Of a stretch of 64,000 nucleotides of DNA, positions 25,302 to 33,517 are shown one piece after another (the stretch's first letter is position 1; every line of letters begins with the position of its first letter). Origin of the DNA: Nonlabens ulvanivorans (lineage in GTDB: Bacteria > Bacteroidota > Bacteroidia > Flavobacteriales > Flavobacteriaceae). The stretch is taken from NCBI RefSeq assembly GCF_000732625.1, contig NZ_JPJI01000026.1, positions 372,001 through 436,000 on the forward strand, read 5' to 3'. The notes beneath the pieces were generated by a model. That model was not told the origin of the DNA and ran no database searches. It saw nothing but the letters and a program-made list of their open reading frames with translations. The position numbers and the translations under genes were made by a program.

Positions 25302-26043
25302 CTGCAATAGCAAGGAAGGATTTTGCGTCTAGTGATGCTCCACCTACTAATCCGCCATCAACATCTGGCTTTGCAAAAATCTCTGCAGCGTTGCTAGGTT
25401 TCACACTACCACCATAAAGTATGCTTGTATGTCTAGCCGTCATGTCCCCATATTTTGCCTGAATAAACGATCTAATATCTGCATGCATATCTTGCGCCTG
25501 TTCTGGACTAGCTGTTTCTCCAGTACCTATTGCCCATACTGGCTCATATGCTATTACAATTTGTTCCATTTGAGAAGCATTTAATTGAAAAAGACCTTTT
25601 TCAATTTGTGCCGTTACTGTACTTACATGATTACCAGCTTTACGCTGTTCTAGATGCTCTCCACAACAAAAAATAACACGCATACCTTTCTCTACTGCAG
25701 CAAGAGTTTTTTCAGCGAGCAGCTCATCAGATTCTGCATAGATATCACGTCGCTCTGAATGTCCAACAATAACAGTTTTAACACCTACACTTTGTAGCAT
25801 GTCTATAGAAACTTCTCCTGTAAAAGCTCCTTTTTCTTGTTCACATACATTTTGAGCCACTACTTCTATAGGTGTATCTAATGTACTATTGAATGCTGGA
25901 TATAGACATGGATGAGAAGGTGCTATCATCAACTCACAGTTATAATCTGCCTTAAGTCCTTTTTTCAGGTCACCTATTAAGGTTTGCGTCATGGATAAAT
26001 CACAATTCATTTTCCAATTACCTGCAACTATATTTTTTCTCAT
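25291..26043 (-). CDS. tpiA: Triosephosphate isomerase
   Basis: This enzyme interconverts dihydroxyacetone phosphate and glyceraldehyde-3-phosphate in glycolysis. The 250-residue TIM barrel has GNWKMN with the substrate Lys (about 9), the electrophile His in GHSERR (about 97), the catalytic Glu in AYEPVWAIGTG (about 167) and the phosphate loop YGGSVKPSN (about 209). It is the third gene of the operon starting at 28229. Confidence 0.97.
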   Translation of the reverse strand: MRKNIVAGNWKMNCDLSMTQTLIGDLKKGLKADYNCELMIAPSHPCLYPAFNSTLDTPIEVVAQNVCEQEKGAFTGEVSIDMLQSVGVKTVIVGHSERRDIYAESDELLAEKTLAAVEKGMRVIFCCGEHLEQRKAGNHVSTVTAQIEKGLFQLNASQMEQIVIAYEPVWAIGTGETASPEQAQDMHADIRSFIQAKYGDMTARHTSILYGGSVKPSNAAEIFAKPDVDGGLVGGASLDAKSFLAIADAF

Positions 26044-26064
26044 CGTATTATTTTTAAAATGATA

Positions 26065-27141
26065 TTAATCTAATTTAACTCTAGGATCGAGCCATACATA
26101 AATTACATCTACAAAGATATTGATAATTATAAAGAGCGTAGCAATAACTAAAACTGCTCCTGTTATTATGGGCAAGTCTAGTGTGTTAAGTGCTTCCACA
26201 ATCTCTTTCCCTAGTCCGTTCCAATTAAAGATATATTCAACAAATACTGCGCCAGCAAGCATGCTAGCAAACCAACCACTAACCGCAGTAACCACTGGAT
26301 TTAAAGCATTTTTAAAAGCATGCCTTTTTATAACTTGTAAGGTTGTTAGACCTTTTGCATATGCTGTGGTTATATACTCTTGACTCATCACCTCTAATAA
26401 ACTATTGCGCATTAATTGAGTAATAACAGCAAGCGGTCTTATCCCTAAAACAATAGCCGGTAATATCAAATTGCGCCATTGAAGGTGCATTGCCTCTCCA
26501 TAATCATCCATTTCATACAGACTACCACTCATTTTTAATCCAGTAAATTCATGCAAGACATAGCCAAATAAAAATGCAAATAAAATGGCACTAAAAAAGG
26601 ATGGTACACTCATCCCCATGGTACTTACTACCTGTATGAATTTATCTAACCAGCCATCACGATATAATGCAGATATCACACCCAAGAATAAGCCTAAAAC
26701 TAGTGCTACACTTATCGCTGCTACAGCAAGGATCATTGTATTAGGCAAGGTTTCACCTATGACAGTGCTTACATTTTTCCCTGTTTTCTGAAAAGACTGA
26801 CGTAGATAAGGAAATTTTAAAACAGTCCTAATATCTCCAATTGTAAACAATGCCACACTCGTATATTTTAAGCCGTCATCATAAGTAAAATCAGATGTCT
26901 TTGTACTATGAAAGGATAACGGTGATAAATCATTTAAAAAATACAGATACTGTGTACCAATAGACTGATCAAAACCATACTTATGTTTTACAATGGCTAG
27001 TTGGTCTGCACTTTCATTTTGTCCCATCATCATTTGTGCAGGATCACCTGGCAATAGATAAAAGAGTAAAAAAACTACTGTTACAACTCCATAAAGAGTA
27101 AGTAAAGCATAGCCTATTTTGCGCAGCGCATATGATATCAT
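26065..27141 (-). CDS. DppB/OppB-type ABC transporter permease (orphan)
   Basis: The 358-residue protein has six membrane segments. The N-terminal YALLTLYGVVTVVFLLFYLLPGDPA is typical of dipeptide permeases. A long periplasmic insert (about 35-125) follows. The EAA-like cytosolic loop is EYITTAYAKGLTTLQVIKRHAFKNAL (about 250-275). No partner permease, ATPase or binding protein lies in this operon or elsewhere in the window, so partners must be encoded elsewhere. It overlaps the BT_3928 gene by 4 bases. Confidence 0.88.
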   Translation of the reverse strand: MISYALRKIGYALLTLYGVVTVVFLLFYLLPGDPAQMMMGQNESADQLAIVKHKYGFDQSIGTQYLYFLNDLSPLSFHSTKTSDFTYDDGLKYTSVALFTIGDIRTVLKFPYLRQSFQKTGKNVSTVIGETLPNTMILAVAAISVALVLGLFLGVISALYRDGWLDKFIQVVSTMGMSVPSFFSAILFAFLFGYVLHEFTGLKMSGSLYEMDDYGEAMHLQWRNLILPAIVLGIRPLAVITQLMRNSLLEVMSQEYITTAYAKGLTTLQVIKRHAFKNALNPVVTAVSGWFASMLAGAVFVEYIFNWNGLGKEIVEALNTLDLPIITGAVLVIATLFIIINIFVDVIYVWLDPRVKLD

Positions 27142-28229
27142 AACTCTAGGCTATCGATATCGTTCCAGTGTGATTTTGCTATTATGGTTCCTTTATCTAA
27201 GAGCATGATTCCTGGATTAGATCGTATAATAGTCTTAAGTGCCGTTTCATCAGTAACATAGAAAGTAGTTTCAAATCCATACTTTTTCATGATCTCTTGT
27301 GCTTGACTATCGCTAGACGCACTTAATGCTAGGACTTCATATCCAGCACTTTCTGCACGGTCAATAAAGGCATTTAATTTATATAAACCTTCACTCTCAG
27401 ACTTACTTAAGTTATAGGTGATTACTACAGCAATTTTCTCTTTAGAAAGTATATCTGCAGTAAAATCCTCTCCATTTCTTTCAATAGAAAAATCATGAAT
27501 AGGTGGCACATATCCTTTTTCAACTAGTCGTGGCTCCACTTTATCATACTTTGGATAACCGCTAGGCGGCGCTCCTTCAGTTGAGACGATTTCCTCTTTT
27601 CCATCTATAGTATAATACCAATCATATGCATATACATCTGGATTATTAGGATCTTCTGCCATTCCTTCTTCAATATTCACACCTACTTTATATGCTCTAA
27701 AATCTAGGATTGGTAAATGCATTAACACATAATAAGCTATTGCAAAACAAAATATAGTGACTACTAAAATGATGTATTTCAAAGACGCTTTCGCGAAAAG
27801 CGGTTGAATATACTTCATATTAAAGAACATGATCACAATTAAAATAGTAAGCAATACATCTTTAAGGAAAGACTCAAACGGTACTAAAGGTATGGCATCC
27901 CCAAAACAACCACAGTCTGTCACTTTATCAAATGCCCAAGAATAAAAGGTAAGAAACGTAAAGAATACAATCATTAATAATAAGGACCAAATCGTAAATT
28001 TCTTTTGAAAACCTATGAGCAACATCACACCCAAAACCACTTCAAAAATGACTAAAAATATAGCAAGAGGTAAGGCTAACGGCTGTAAAAATTCTAATCC
28101 CAAAACCGCAGCACTGAAATATTCATCTAGTTTATAAGAAAAACCTAGTGGATCATTTAATTTAATTAATCCGCTAAAAATAAACAGGATACCTACAAAC
28201 CATCTGCAAAATTGAACCAGTGCTTTCAT
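27138..28229 (-). CDS. BT_3928 family protein (DoxX/MauE-like membrane domain plus thioredoxin-like domain)
   Basis: The 363-residue protein has an N-terminal DoxX/MauE-type four-helix membrane domain (about 1-130) with a CGCFGD motif (about 107). Another membrane helix lies near 155-170. A C-terminal thioredoxin-like region (about 230-363) has VVITYNLSKSESEG and FYVTDETALKTIIRSNPGIMLLDKG but no CxxC. The MauE similarity suggests electron transfer or disulfide chemistry. LFAKAS near residue 147 carries a palindrome copy with one extra A (27786-27802). It heads a six-gene operon to clpS. Confidence 0.8.
   Translation of the reverse strand: MKALVQFCRWFVGILFIFSGLIKLNDPLGFSYKLDEYFSAAVLGLEFLQPLALPLAIFLVIFEVVLGVMLLIGFQKKFTIWSLLLMIVFFTFLTFYSWAFDKVTDCGCFGDAIPLVPFESFLKDVLLTILIVIMFFNMKYIQPLFAKASLKYIILVVTIFCFAIAYYVLMHLPILDFRAYKVGVNIEEGMAEDPNNPDVYAYDWYYTIDGKEEIVSTEGAPPSGYPKYDKVEPRLVEKGYVPPIHDFSIERNGEDFTADILSKEKIAVVITYNLSKSESEGLYKLNAFIDRAESAGYEVLALSASSDSQAQEIMKKYGFETTFYVTDETALKTIIRSNPGIMLLDKGTIIAKSHWNDIDSLEL
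27786..27802. repeat. Intragenic palindrome, copy 8 (one extra A)
   Basis: CGCTTTCGCGAAAAGCG, the core with one inserted A. Read as LFAKAS in the BT_3928 family gene. Confidence 0.75.
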
Positions 28230-28247
28230 TATATTTTTTTAGTTATT

Positions 28248-28255
28248 CAAATATA
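28248..28255 (-). promoter_or_regulatory. -7 promoter box TATATTTG of the BT_3928-tpiA-clpS operon
   Basis: An exact TAnnTTTG on the minus strand, 18 bases before the ATG at 28229. No clear -33 element. Confidence 0.5.
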
Positions 28256-28330
28256 GGAATTAGGGCTGAGTTGTAGGCTTTTGCTGGTTTAGTTTATGAG
28301 ATTTTTAGTGGTGTTCTAAAAGGTGAGCAA

Positions 28331-28370
28331 TAAAAAAAGCATCGGCTTTTTAAAACCGATGCTTTTAAAA
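28331..28370 (-). terminator. Terminator of the cyclophilin-FKBP gene
   Basis: The arms AAAAGCATCGG (28335-28345) and CCGATGCTTTT (28356-28366) are followed on the minus strand by a T run. Confidence 0.9.
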
Positions 28371-28386
28371 GTATAGTAACTAAGGA

Positions 28387-29319
28387 TTATTTAATCCCTA
28401 CTAATTCAACGTCAAATACTAGTGTAGCATTAGGTGGGATAACACCACCAGCTCCAGCACTACCATAACCTATATGAGAAGGAATGACTAATCTAGCCTT
28501 ATCTCCTACTTTAAGTAATGCAATACCTTCATCCCATCCAGCAATAACTTGTCCTGCTCCTAATTGGAAATCAATAGGCTGCTTACGCTCAAAACTTGAA
28601 TCAAACACTTTACCGTTAGGCAACATTCCTTTATAGTGTACAGAAACTGTTTTACCATTCTCTGCCTGCGCACCATTACCTTCTTGAATAATTTTATAAC
28701 GCAATCCACTTTCTGTTTTATCAAATCCAGCTGCTATTTCATCTAGATCTTGCTCAGCTTGCTTGCGTGCCTGCTCTTCACGTAGTTTAGCAGCTCCTTC
28801 AAACTGACGGAACTCTTCTACAGCATTAAAAGATTGCGCTGCTTCACCTTCTCTAATAATTTCTACAGTTTCAATAGAATCTCCTTGTGCGATAGCATCT
28901 ACAACATCCTGACCTTCTACAACTTTACCAAAAACGGTGTGCTTATCATCTAACCAAGCCGTTTCTACATGGGTAATAAAAAATTGAGAACCATTTGTTC
29001 CAGGACCAGCATTTGCCATACTTAATACTCCAGGACCATCGTGACGTAGTTCTGGGTGAAATTCATCATCAAATTTATAACCAGGTCCACCTGCACCAGA
29101 TCCTTGTGGATCTCCACCTTGTACCATAAAGTCTGGAATTACTCTGTGAAAAGTTAACCCATCATAATATGGTGTTCCTTGTGGCTTTGCATCGTTTTCT
29201 AGATTACCTTCGGCTAAGGCAACAAAGTTTCCAACTGTACCAGGAGTTTTATCGTGGTGAAGTTGAATTAATATTGAACCTTTAGTCGTATTAAATTTTG
29301 CATAAATACCTTCTTGCAT
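28387..29319 (-). CDS. Dual-family peptidyl-prolyl isomerase: cyclophilin plus FKBP
   Basis: The 310-residue protein has an N-terminal cyclophilin domain (about 1-160: [51 protein letters not shown]). A charged helical linker (about 165-205) follows, then a C-terminal FKBP domain (about 210-310: [41 protein letters not shown]). Both active sites look intact. No signal peptide is seen, so it is likely a cytosolic folding factor. I choose the ATG at 29319 because the -7 box at 29340-29347 lies between it and the upstream start. Confidence 0.92.
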   Translation of the reverse strand: MQEGIYAKFNTTKGSILIQLHHDKTPGTVGNFVALAEGNLENDAKPQGTPYYDGLTFHRVIPDFMVQGGDPQGSGAGGPGYKFDDEFHPELRHDGPGVLSMANAGPGTNGSQFFITHVETAWLDDKHTVFGKVVEGQDVVDAIAQGDSIETVEIIREGEAAQSFNAVEEFRQFEGAAKLREEQARKQAEQDLDEIAAGFDKTESGLRYKIIQEGNGAQAENGKTVSVHYKGMLPNGKVFDSSFERKQPIDFQLGAGQVIAGWDEGIALLKVGDKARLVIPSHIGYGSAGAGGVIPPNATLVFDVELVGIK

Positions 29320-29339
29320 GTCTTCTTTTTTTAAGGCTA

Positions 29340-29347
29340 CAAAGATA
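29340..29347 (-). promoter_or_regulatory. -7 promoter box TATCTTTG of the cyclophilin-FKBP gene
   Basis: An exact TAnnTTTG on the minus strand, 20 bases before the ATG at 29319. Confidence 0.5.
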
Positions 29348-29393
29348 CGCAATCAACGTAATGTCTAACTCATAGCTTATTCACAAATTCTTA

Positions 29394-29430
29394 TAAAAAA
29401 AGCCACCACAACAATTTTGTTGTGGTGGCT
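29394..29430 (-). terminator. Terminator of the secreted basic protein gene
   Basis: The 13-bp arms AGCCACCACAACA and TGTTGTGGTGGCT (29401-29430) have a short ATTT loop. The minus-strand T run follows. Confidence 0.9.
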
Positions 29431-29452
29431 TACTAATATATATTGGTAATAA

Positions 29453-30040
29453 TTATTCTGTAGTTCCTCGCTTAAAGAAAACTCCATCATCCCAATCATC
29501 GTGATTATCATCTGGAAAATGACCGAAATCTTGGTTGTGAGTAAGTCGTTCACGCATATTTACCTGTCCACGTGCAGCAATTAATTTACCATTGCGATTA
29601 TATCTTACTTCTAATCCACCTACTTGATTCAATACACCTCTTCTATATGTGTAATCCATATTAATATGTCCAATACGAGCGACCTGACCACTTGCAAAAT
29701 ATGAGATACGAGTATTGCCTATTTTAGTTACTTGACCTCGACGGTTATATTTCACAAAAACACGATTGTTAGATCGATTTGACGACCTTCTACTCGTATC
29801 ATATCTGCGATAGCTACTGTTATTACCGTAAACCTGTCTTGTATTAGGTAATTCAAACTCAACACGACCATCTGGAAAAACAGCATAGTCTACATTATTA
29901 AGAGCAAAAAGAACTGGTTGCGCATTGCGGTAACGTGTTAATTCACCCTGTAAATTATCTTGGTTTACAAGAACTTCATTTGCCTGTGCAGTAGTCATCA
30001 TCATCAGACCAGCTGCCATTAAAAGTATCATTTTTTTCAT
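29453..30040 (-). CDS. Secreted protein with basic Tyr-Asn-Arg-Gly repeats
   Basis: The 195-residue precursor has a signal peptide (MKKMILLMAAGLMMMTTAQA). The mature part is strongly basic and has short repeats of the form Y-(N/x)-R-(R/N)-G-x-(V/L)-x-x-(I/V)-G (YNRRGQVTKIG, YFASGQVARIG, YTYRRGVLNQVG, YNRNGKLIAARG). Similar proteins occur in flavobacteria without known function. The open frame extends 35 codons further, but that extension covers a perfect palindrome and a hairpin that look like control sites, so I start at 30040. It is a single-gene unit. Confidence 0.75.
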   Translation of the reverse strand: MKKMILLMAAGLMMMTTAQANEVLVNQDNLQGELTRYRNAQPVLFALNNVDYAVFPDGRVEFELPNTRQVYGNNSSYRRYDTSRRSSNRSNNRVFVKYNRRGQVTKIGNTRISYFASGQVARIGHINMDYTYRRGVLNQVGGLEVRYNRNGKLIAARGQVNMRERLTHNQDFGHFPDDNHDDWDDGVFFKRGTTE

Positions 30041-30062
30041 GACTTTAATATTTAGGGTTTTG

Positions 30063-30102
30063 CCTACTCTATAAGCTTTTCGGCGTTCGCTTATTAGGTA
30101 GG
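30063..30102 (-). promoter_or_regulatory. 5'-leader hairpin upstream of the secreted basic protein gene
   Basis: CCTAC-TCT-ATAAGC (30063-30076) pairs with GCTTAT-TAG-GTAGG (30089-30102). It forms 11 base pairs with a 3x3 internal loop and a 12-base apical loop. It ends 22 bases before the start codon, so it would lie in the mRNA leader if transcription starts near the 30120-30141 palindrome. Confidence 0.4.
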
Positions 30103-30119
30103 TTTCAAATCTCGTGCCA

Positions 30120-30141
30120 TTTACGCAAACGTTTGCGTAAA
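30120..30141. promoter_or_regulatory. LacI/PurR-type operator-like perfect palindrome
   Basis: A 22-bp perfect palindrome whose core ACGCAAACGTTTGCGT is the form of operator bound by LacI/GalR-family proteins, PurR especially. It adjoins a near -7 box (TATGTTTT) 80-100 bases before the secreted basic protein gene. No LacI-family gene is in the window. Confidence 0.55.
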
Positions 30142-30206
30142 ACATAAATCACCCTTCAATAACTGATTGAAATCGTGATAATTAACTTTATTATAAATAA
30201 TATACT

Positions 30207-30246
30207 GAATAAAAAAACGCTCTTAAATTTTAAGAGCGTTTTTGAT
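30207..30246 (-). terminator. Terminator of recQ
   Basis: The arms AAACGCTCTTAA and TTAAGAGCGTTT (about 30216-30241) are followed by a T run on the minus strand. Confidence 0.9.
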
Positions 30247-30268
30247 TATTTGTACTAAAAGCAATTAT

Positions 30269-32464
30269 TTAATTTGCCACTTCACTAATAAATTTTAAGC
30301 GATATAATCGTATTTCTTCTTCTTCATAGTCACCGTCAAATTCCTCCATGGCATCTTCTATTTTGTCTGATTCCGACTCAATAAAATACTCGTGTAACTC
30401 CTCTTGTTGATCTTCATCGAGTACTTCATCAATCCAGTAACCTACATTAAGGCGAGTACCACTATAGACTATACTTTCTAATTCCTCAATCAACTGATCG
30501 ATTTCCATTCCTTTTGCACTAGCTATATCATCAAAACTCAATTTACGATCTATACTAGTAATAAAATAAAGTTTGTTTCCAGATTTAGATCCAGTTGATT
30601 TAATAATTAAATCGTCTGGCCTTGTAATGTCATTATCCTCTACATAGCGCTGTATGAGCTCAATAAATTTTGCTCCATACTTTTTAGCCTTTCCTTCTCC
30701 TACGCCATGAATGTTTGCTAGTTCTTCCATGTTAATAGGATACTTGGTAGCCATATCATCTAAGGAAGGATCTTGAAAAACAACGTATGGTGGAACATTT
30801 TTCTGGGCGCCTACTTTTTTACGTAGTTCCTTCAACATTTTAACTAGTGCTGCATCTACTGCACCACCTTGACCAGCAGCAATTACTGTGGTACTAGCAT
30901 TTTCAGGATAGGTATGATCTTCAGTCATCATAAATGACTTCCCATTCTTTAAAAACTCTTCACCTTCTTTTAACAGCCTTAAAGTTCCATAAGATTCAAT
31001 GTCCTTTTTTATATATCGCGCGACTAGTATCTGTCTTATCAATGCCATCCAGTAAGTAGGTTCTTTGTCTTTACCACTACCAAAAAAGTCTTGTTGATCT
31101 AGCTTATGAGAGCTAATCATCGCATTGGACTTACCTATTATTATGTTCACGATGTCTTTGGCCTTATACCGTTGCCCGGCAGACTCAATTACATGTATTA
31201 ATTTTTTAACTTCTTCAACAGCTTCTTTTTGTGGTTTTGGATTACGCATGTTATCATCCATGTCACCACCATCGCCAGTAGCTGGATCAAACTCTTCACC
31301 AAAGTAATGAAGAATAAACTGCCTACGGCTCATACTCGTCTCAGCATACCCAACCATTTCTTGTAGTAAAGCGTGACCTATTTCTTGCTCAGCAATAGGC
31401 TTTCCAGCCATAAACTTTTCAAGCTTTTCAATATCCTTATAAGAATAATACGCTAGACAATGTCCTTCTCCACCATCTCGTCCAGCACGCCCAGTTTCTT
31501 GATAATAGGACTCAATACTTTTAGGTATATCATGATGTATAACAAATCGCACATCGGGTTTATCTATTCCCATCCCAAAAGCGATGGTAGCGACAACGAC
31601 ATCACAGTTTTCCATTAAAAACTTATCCTGATGTAATACTCTAGTTTTTGCATCCAGTCCAGCATGATAAGGAACGGCATCAATACCATTTACCTGTAAT
31701 ACTTGAGCTAGTTCTTCTACACGTTTACGTGACAGACAATAAACAATACCACTTTTACCTTCATGTTGTTTTATAAACCTAGTAATATCTGCATCTACTT
31801 GCGATGTTTTAGGTCGTACTTCATAATAAAGATTAGGTCTGTTAAAAGAAGCTTGATAAGTAGTCGCATTTGATATCTGTAAATTTTTAAGAATATCTTC
31901 TTGCACTTTAGGCGTTGCCGTTGCGGTCAACCCTATAATAGGGATACCTTCATCAATACGGTCGATAATTTTGCGCAGGTTGCGATACTCAGGTCTAAAA
32001 TCGTGTCCCCATTCACTTATACAGTGCGCTTCATCTACAGCAAGAAAAGAAATCTTCTCACCTTTTAAAAAGTCTACATATTCTTCTTTAGTAAGTGACT
32101 CTGGCGCGACATAAAGTAATTTTGTAATACCATTGGAGATATCATCCTTTACTTGTTGAATGTCTGTTTTTGATAATGAAGAGTTCAATACATGTGCTAC
32201 TCCATCATGATCACTGATACCACGTATGGCATCTACTTGATTTTTCATTAATGCTATTAAGGGAGAAACCACGATAGCGGTTCCTTCTTGCATTAATGCT
32301 GGCAATTGATAACAAAGAGATTTCCCACCACCGGTAGGCATTATTACAAATACATCTTCCTTATTAAGTAGTGATGTAATTACTTTTTTCTGTAATCCTC
32401 TGAATTGGTCAAAGCCGAAATACTTCTTTAATTGTTCCTCTAGTCCTGTAGACGATTCTGGCAT
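30269..32464 (-). CDS. recQ: ATP-dependent DNA helicase RecQ
   Basis: The 731-residue protein has helicase domain 1 with FRGLQKKVI (motif 0), MPTGGGKSLCYQLPA (motif I, about 41), AVDEAHCISEWGHDFRPEY (motif II and aromatic loop, about 137) and GLTATATP. Domain 2 has QETGRAGRDGGEG (motif VI, about 320). A zinc/RQC region follows. An HRDC domain (about 545-620) has YVVFQDPSLDDMA and LANIHGVGEGKAKKYG. RecQ unwinds 3'-tailed DNA in RecF-type repair. The C-terminal 100 residues are acidic, an extension usual in Bacteroidota. Confidence 0.95.
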   Translation of the reverse strand: MPESSTGLEEQLKKYFGFDQFRGLQKKVITSLLNKEDVFVIMPTGGGKSLCYQLPALMQEGTAIVVSPLIALMKNQVDAIRGISDHDGVAHVLNSSLSKTDIQQVKDDISNGITKLLYVAPESLTKEEYVDFLKGEKISFLAVDEAHCISEWGHDFRPEYRNLRKIIDRIDEGIPIIGLTATATPKVQEDILKNLQISNATTYQASFNRPNLYYEVRPKTSQVDADITRFIKQHEGKSGIVYCLSRKRVEELAQVLQVNGIDAVPYHAGLDAKTRVLHQDKFLMENCDVVVATIAFGMGIDKPDVRFVIHHDIPKSIESYYQETGRAGRDGGEGHCLAYYSYKDIEKLEKFMAGKPIAEQEIGHALLQEMVGYAETSMSRRQFILHYFGEEFDPATGDGGDMDDNMRNPKPQKEAVEEVKKLIHVIESAGQRYKAKDIVNIIIGKSNAMISSHKLDQQDFFGSGKDKEPTYWMALIRQILVARYIKKDIESYGTLRLLKEGEEFLKNGKSFMMTEDHTYPENASTTVIAAGQGGAVDAALVKMLKELRKKVGAQKNVPPYVVFQDPSLDDMATKYPINMEELANIHGVGEGKAKKYGAKFIELIQRYVEDNDITRPDDLIIKSTGSKSGNKLYFITSIDRKLSFDDIASAKGMEIDQLIEELESIVYSGTRLNVGYWIDEVLDEDQQEELHEYFIESESDKIEDAMEEFDGDYEEEEIRLYRLKFISEVAN

Positions 32465-32483
32465 GGGGCTGATACGTTTTACT

Positions 32484-32491
32484 TATCTTTG
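32484..32491 (+). promoter_or_regulatory. -7 promoter box TATCTTTG upstream of kdsD
   Basis: An exact TAnnTTTG between the divergent recQ and kdsD genes, 59 bases before the kdsD start. A -33 element is not evident. Confidence 0.35.
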
Positions 32492-32550
32492 TAACTTGAA
32501 ATTTACGATTTTTATCTTTTTCTACAAACCATAAAAAACAATTAACTTTT

Positions 32551-33516
32551 TTGGACACTGAGAATAATATTTTAGAAGTAGCAAAACGCACGATTCGCAT
32601 AGAGTCTGCGGCGGTTAAAAACCTTGAAAATAGTTTGGATTCCGCTTTCGCGAAAGCGGTACAACACATCCATACTGCTCAAGGAAGAGTTATAATTACC
32701 GGTATAGGTAAAAGCGCCATAATAGCGATGAAGATAGTCGCAACAATGAATTCAACAGGTACACCAGCTATTTTCATGCATGCTGCTGATGCTATTCACG
32801 GTGATCTAGGGATTATACAAAGGAACGATGTCGTTATCTGTATTTCAAAAAGTGGTAATACACCAGAGATTAAAGTTCTGGTTCCTTTAATTAAAAACTT
32901 TGAAAATAAATTAATAGCGATCACTAGTCATAGAGATTCTTTTTTAGGTAAAGAGGCAGATTTTATTCTTCATGCACCTATTGAAGAAGAGGCATGTCCT
33001 AACGGTCTTGCCCCTACAACCAGCACAACTGCTCAACTAGTGGTAGGTGATGCGCTTGCGATTTGCTTGTTAGAATTAAAAGGCTTTACAGATAAAGATT
33101 TTGCTCGTTATCATCCAGGTGGTGCGCTAGGAAAAAAGTTATATTTAAGAGTTCAAGAACTTATAGATCAAAACACAAAACCGCAAGTAAACTCAAAGAG
33201 TTCTCTTAGAGATGTAATTGTTAACATATCAGAGAATCGCTTAGGAATGACTGTCGTTGTAGATGACTCTAAGTTAACAGGTATCATAACTGATGGAGAC
33301 TTAAGACGTATGTTATCTACCGGAAAAGACATAGATAGTCTTACCGCCGCAGATATTATGACCACATCACCTAAAACCATCGCTGCAGACGATATGGCTG
33401 TGCAAGCTCGTGAAGTGATGGAAGAGTATAATGTTTCTCAACTAGTCGCGGTTGATGATGATGGATATGCTGGAGTGGTTCATATCCACGATTTAATCAG
33501 AGAAGGAATTTTATAA
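32551..33516 (+). CDS. kdsD: Arabinose-5-phosphate isomerase (KpsF/GutQ/KdsD family)
   Basis: This enzyme converts ribulose-5-phosphate to arabinose-5-phosphate, the first step of Kdo synthesis for lipopolysaccharide. The 321-residue protein has a SIS domain (about 28-185: GIGKSAIIAMKIVATMNSTG, SKSGNTPEI) and two CBS domains (about 205-255 and 270-320: SENRLGMTVVVDD, TGIITDGDLRR). The start appears to be the TTG at 32551, since the next in-frame ATG would remove part of the SIS domain. SAFAKAV at about residue 31 is encoded by the palindrome at 32642-32659. It is followed after one base by tatC. Confidence 0.92.
   Translation: MDTENNILEVAKRTIRIESAAVKNLENSLDSAFAKAVQHIHTAQGRVIITGIGKSAIIAMKIVATMNSTGTPAIFMHAADAIHGDLGIIQRNDVVICISKSGNTPEIKVLVPLIKNFENKLIAITSHRDSFLGKEADFILHAPIEEEACPNGLAPTTSTTAQLVVGDALAICLLELKGFTDKDFARYHPGGALGKKLYLRVQELIDQNTKPQVNSKSSLRDVIVNISENRLGMTVVVDDSKLTGIITDGDLRRMLSTGKDIDSLTAADIMTTSPKTIAADDMAVQAREVMEEYNVSQLVAVDDDGYAGVVHIHDLIREGIL
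32642..32659. repeat. Intragenic palindrome, copy 9
   Basis: An 18-bp perfect palindrome flanked C/G. Read as SAFAKAV in kdsD. Confidence 0.9.
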
Positions 33517-33517
33517 C

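Noticed and set aside
30041-30145. N-terminal extension of the secreted basic protein frame from an ATG at 30145
   Set aside because: It would bury the signal peptide at residue 36 and covers the operator-like palindrome and leader hairpin.
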